From Nocardia caishijiensis NBRC 108228 (GTDB lineage Bacteria; Actinomycetota; Actinomycetes; Mycobacteriales; Mycobacteriaceae), in the NCBI RefSeq assembly GCF_001612825.1, contig NZ_BDBE01000054.1, positions 1 through 64,000 on the forward strand: a stretch of 64,000 nucleotides of DNA, given 5' to 3'. The notes below the pieces were generated by a model. That model had not been told where the DNA came from and did not search any database. It saw only the letters and a program-made list of their open reading frames with translations. The position numbers and the translations under genes were made by a program. Shown here one piece after another: positions 62,301-64,000 of the stretch. Position 1 is the stretch's first letter. Every line of letters begins with the position of its first letter.

Positions 62301-63045
62301 CGGCCGACTCGCGGCGGGCCGTGGTCAGCAGGTCCTGCGACCAGCTCACCACATCGGGGAGGCCGACAGATTCGGCGCCGCCGTACCCGGCCGCCATCCC
62401 CACCTTCGTGATGAGCCGGTCGATTCCCTGCCTGAGCTGGCCGAGGTCGGCTTCGGCGGTGCGCCTGCGGTCGGCCAGCCACCGCTCTGCGGTCCCGAAA
62501 CGCTGTGTGTCGAAGAGCTTTTCCAGCAGCTTCTCGCGGTCTTCGTTCTCCGCCCGCAGAAACCGGGCGAAATCGCCCTGTGGGAGCAGCACGACCTGGA
62601 AGAACTGGTCGGCGCTCATACCGAGCAGCCGCAGCACCTCCTCACCGATATCGGTGATCCGCGACAGGTTCTCGCCGCTGCCGTCGAGCCAGGCGAGCGT
62701 GGCCTTGGGCTGGGAGACCCTGGTACCGGAACCATCGCGCTTGGGACGTTCGAACTCGGGCACGCGTGTCACCCGCAGCTTGCGCCCACCGAGTGTGGCT
62801 TCCAGGCTCACCTGGGGCGGGGTGAGGCGGTCGGCGTGGTCGGAGTGCAGGCGTTTGCTCTCCCCTCGCGCACCGGGCACCTTGCCGTAGAGCGCGAAGG
62901 CGATGGCGTCGAGGACGGTGGTCTTGCCCGCGCCGGTGTGCCCGTGCAGCAGGAACAGCCCGTCGGCGCCGAGCTCGTCGAAGTCGACCACCGTGGTGTC
63001 GGCGAAGGGGCCGAACGCGGTCATCTCCAGCCGGTGCAGTCTCAC
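59386..63045 (-). CDS. sbcC: Exonuclease SbcCD subunit C, with long acidic insert
   Basis: A 1219-aa SMC-like ATPase of the Mre11-Rad50 type that, with SbcD, opens DNA ends and hairpins. Walker A is GHTGAGKT at residues 35-42, the zinc hook CTVC lies near 560-563 between long coiled coils, and the C-terminal lobe has TLSGGETFMASLALALGLAD and the Walker B TLFIDEGFGSLD. Homologues are near 1000 aa; the excess is a low-complexity region at about 757-925 with clusters of Asp, Glu, Ser and Thr and a lone MPTLFDLFDE motif. GTG 63045 starts 13 nt after sbcD. Confidence 0.93.
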   Translation of the reverse strand: MRLHRLEMTAFGPFADTTVVDFDELGADGLFLLHGHTGAGKTTVLDAIAFALYGKVPGARGESKRLHSDHADRLTPPQVSLEATLGGRKLRVTRVPEFERPKRDGSGTRVSQPKATLAWLDGSGENLSRITDIGEEVLRLLGMSADQFFQVVLLPQGDFARFLRAENEDREKLLEKLFDTQRFGTAERWLADRRRTAEADLGQLRQGIDRLITKVGMAAGYGGAESVGLPDVVSWSQDLLTTARRESAEALAKTELRQKESDAARAEADEQRRITELHARMRAARSELEAYIAAAPRRAALERELDQARRAEPVVQTIDEARTIVRDLRRAESATRAAATELATRLRADAAADLPGVDLLTVITDEEGMAGAQPPRSVTHSGTHGRQPSAGTDGARVAVVASDAVRDVVGDLDGAVRRWNALIGVLGEVRAEAVTARQLTSDLAAHEAEAERLTRRAGELARRRAELPAVIVSAQEQLREATDAAAALPGLRNELSKWQDAAAAAVELSTKRPASDRAQAELDAARRTHLDARERVLDLRSRRLAGMAAELAGALVEGAPCTVCGSAEHPAPAEPTDDAVSKDAEDAAVAAEQAAEAARDRVVGHIATLEREIEALTARGGAADPVTIADAVRTATHRFEDATDTAEQAAALTTRLETLRGEESALHEQSRDLDARLGTVTANIATTRTRLDELTDRLRTAAGADASVDARATRLESLITAATTLREARTAESTARTAVTRIATRVENLAITAGFVPQEVDTPSDSPVAHRSSAAPKTPARTPHKATTTTRSASNATSSTIDERSAVDISPGYKVSDGAEAPDSDAEAGHGDASGVGGASENAGAADHVGSLAGDGSGDDTASAPGEPGGRRAAEVTIGGDSAAAAGRGSPKQPQRVDGEMPTLFDLFDEQRDDEEEPADEPVVPRDDIAVLTAYAKVVGAAARTAEQQAGIEAELTAADRARAHAEAVLAEPGIQAVAERVPGDPVEWEQRFAVAQTALTSAVAAQSAAAERVAQLEQLSTQLWGEVERIAPKQREFDELAGLAEVVAGRGENNRRMSLRSYVLAARLEEVAVAGSVRLRRMSGGRYEFVHSDKAGPRGRRGGLGLDVRDDYTGAIRSAKTLSGGETFMASLALALGLADVVAAEAGGVTLDTLFIDEGFGSLDADTLDAVMGVLDELRAGGRVVGVVSHVDEMRQRIPTRLHVLRGRSGSRLETTVG

Positions 63046-63058
63046 GCGGCTGCCCCTC

Positions 63059-64000
63059 TCACGCCGAGAGCTCCGCCGCGAGCGGTTCCCGGCTCGGCGG
63101 GTCGGGTTCGCTCACCGCGGCGGCCAATGCTCGTTCCACCCATGCCAATTCCCCCTCGGTCGGTTCCCCACGCACATCGGACAGAAAGCTCGCGGCCACC
63201 TCGGTGTCGCGACGGCCGTGCACCCGCTCGCGATATCGCAACTCCGGGTTGCCTTCCGGACGAACCCATTCCACGTGCACGGCGTGCGGAAACCGTTCGC
63301 GCAGTTTGCGCATGGGATCGACCGGTCGCGCGGTGTCGGTGAGCGTGGCCGACACGTAGTGCTCCACCGCGCCGAGATGGTCGTCGGCGGTGAGCAACTC
63401 GTCGAGCGTTCCGGTGAGCCTGCTCAGCCCGCGCACCAGCGGCAGCTCGTGCCTGCGCACGTCGGCCAGTCCCGTCTCGTCCAGGTCCACGATCCACACC
63501 GCCTTGCGATGCGAGCTCTCACCGAACGAATACGGCAGCGGAGAACCGCTGTAGCGCACCGACTCCGACAAGGTCTGCGGCGAATGCAGATGCCCGAGCG
63601 CCACGTAGTCGATGCCGTCGAACGCCGACATCGACACGGTCTCCACCCCACCGACCGAAATGGACCGCTCCGACCCGGTGGCCGCCCCACCGACGACGAA
63701 CGCGTGCGCGAGCACCACCGACCGGGCACCCGGTCGCCCCGCCAGATCGGCGTTGATCCGTGCCATCGCCGCCTGCAGGATCTCCTCGTGCGAGCGCGCC
63801 TGCGGCACACCGAGTTCGGCGCGGGTGATCTCCGGTTCGAGGTAGGGGATGCCGTAGAACACCACCTCGCCGTGGCTGTCGGCGAGGCGGACGGGCTGGT
63901 CGACCTCGGCGACCCGTGTGCACAGGTGCAGGCCACCCGCCGCCGCGAAGCTCGCGCCCGCTCCGAGGCGCGCGGGCGAATCGTGGTTGCCCGAGGTGGC
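63059..64000 (-). CDS. sbcD: Exonuclease SbcCD subunit D (5' part beyond the window)
   Basis: The nuclease subunit of SbcCD, a manganese-dependent Mre11-type phosphoesterase. The window holds the last 313 residues; the first metal motifs lie past the edge. SGNHDSPARLG with the catalytic His, FVVGG within a VVLAHAF segment, and the later metal ligands in YVALGHLHSPQTL are visible, followed by the capping domain and a C-terminal region that contacts SbcC. Stop at 63059-63061. It is co-transcribed with sbcC. Confidence 0.93.
   Translation of the reverse strand, partial: ATSGNHDSPARLGAGASFAAAGGLHLCTRVAEVDQPVRLADSHGEVVFYGIPYLEPEITRAELGVPQARSHEEILQAAMARINADLAGRPGARSVVLAHAFVVGGAATGSERSISVGGVETVSMSAFDGIDYVALGHLHSPQTLSESVRYSGSPLPYSFGESSHRKAVWIVDLDETGLADVRRHELPLVRGLSRLTGTLDELLTADDHLGAVEHYVSATLTDTARPVDPMRKLRERFPHAVHVEWVRPEGNPELRYRERVHGRRDTEVAASFLSDVRGEPTEGELAWVERALAAAVSEPDPPSREPLAAELSA

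Overview
The window is high-GC actinobacterial chromosome, most likely from Nocardia or a close relative in the Nocardiaceae. The evidence is the gene content and order. Mycothiol (mshB), phosphatidylinositol mannoside (pimE, lpqW), methylglucose lipopolysaccharide (gpgS), maltose-1-phosphate (glgM) and coenzyme F420 (fbiC) genes sit next to one another in an order that, from memory, follows Mycobacterium tuberculosis Rv1157c to Rv1224. Several secreted proteins and regulators are not part of that mycobacterial order. I saw no rRNA, tRNA, CRISPR array, insertion sequence or prophage; this is core chromosome with small accessory patches.

Layout. 52-303 is a 42-bp tandem repeat. 413-6916 is the glycogen and envelope-stress block: glgM and glgC divergent, an O-methyltransferase, then sigE, rseA, htrA and tatB. 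7089-10496 is a less conserved patch: an HTH-sensor protein, an orphan protein behind a CRP-like site, an XdhC protein and a membrane protein. 10609-16651 is a leftward run gpgS-folP2-fadD6-LOG-LOG2-dapE, with dapD divergent at 16770. 17856-23375 holds a secreted protein, a molybdopterin oxidoreductase behind a perfect operator, fadD36, an MpaB-type oxygenase and a transmembrane Ser/Thr kinase. 23476-28374 carries a dapC-like aminotransferase, the ferredoxin fdxC, a FitAB/VapBC toxin-antitoxin pair and fbiC. 28525-31240 is a pair of PH-domain membrane genes whose 3' end has been duplicated. 31564-33981 is a divergent MFS pump and TetR pair. 33982-42235 runs through a membrane protein, mshB, lpqW, typA, a tiny Lys/Cys-rich protein, phhB, pimE and a secreted protein. 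42301-49820 is mostly envelope proteins and regulators. 49835-53571 contains ychF and an oxidoreductase gene enclosed by an inverted repeat pair, then an AraC regulator and a VOC protein. 53863-64000 carries cstA-ybdD, the Ada-AlkA and Ogt alkylation repair pair, a YczE-like protein, a TetR remnant and sbcCD.

How the genes work together. DapD, DapE and the DapC-like aminotransferase form the succinylase branch of lysine and diaminopimelate synthesis. GlgC and GlgM feed alpha-glucan synthesis, and GpgS starts methylglucose lipopolysaccharide synthesis from UDP-glucose. SigE, RseA and HtrA form an envelope-stress circuit. PimE and LpqW act on mannolipids.

Signals beyond the gene list. (1) At least fifteen genes start exactly 6 or 7 nt after a TANNNT -10 hexamer, which points to widespread leaderless transcription and fixes several start codons. 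(2) Three intergenic elements share one layout, a GC mini-hairpin plus a long hairpin with a CTCCTTCG-type loop, while their inner stems differ in sequence but stay paired. (3) A pair of about 115-bp inverted repeats brackets an oxidoreductase gene. (4) A 58-residue Lys/Cys-rich protein starts directly at the edge of an IdeR/DtxR-like iron box that covers its promoter, and a second box of similar quality lies upstream of fdxC. (5) Further oddities are a DoxX protein with 11-residue repeats, octapeptide repeats in a PH-domain protein, tandem copies of that gene's 3' end, a large acidic insert in SbcC, and a TetR pseudogene.
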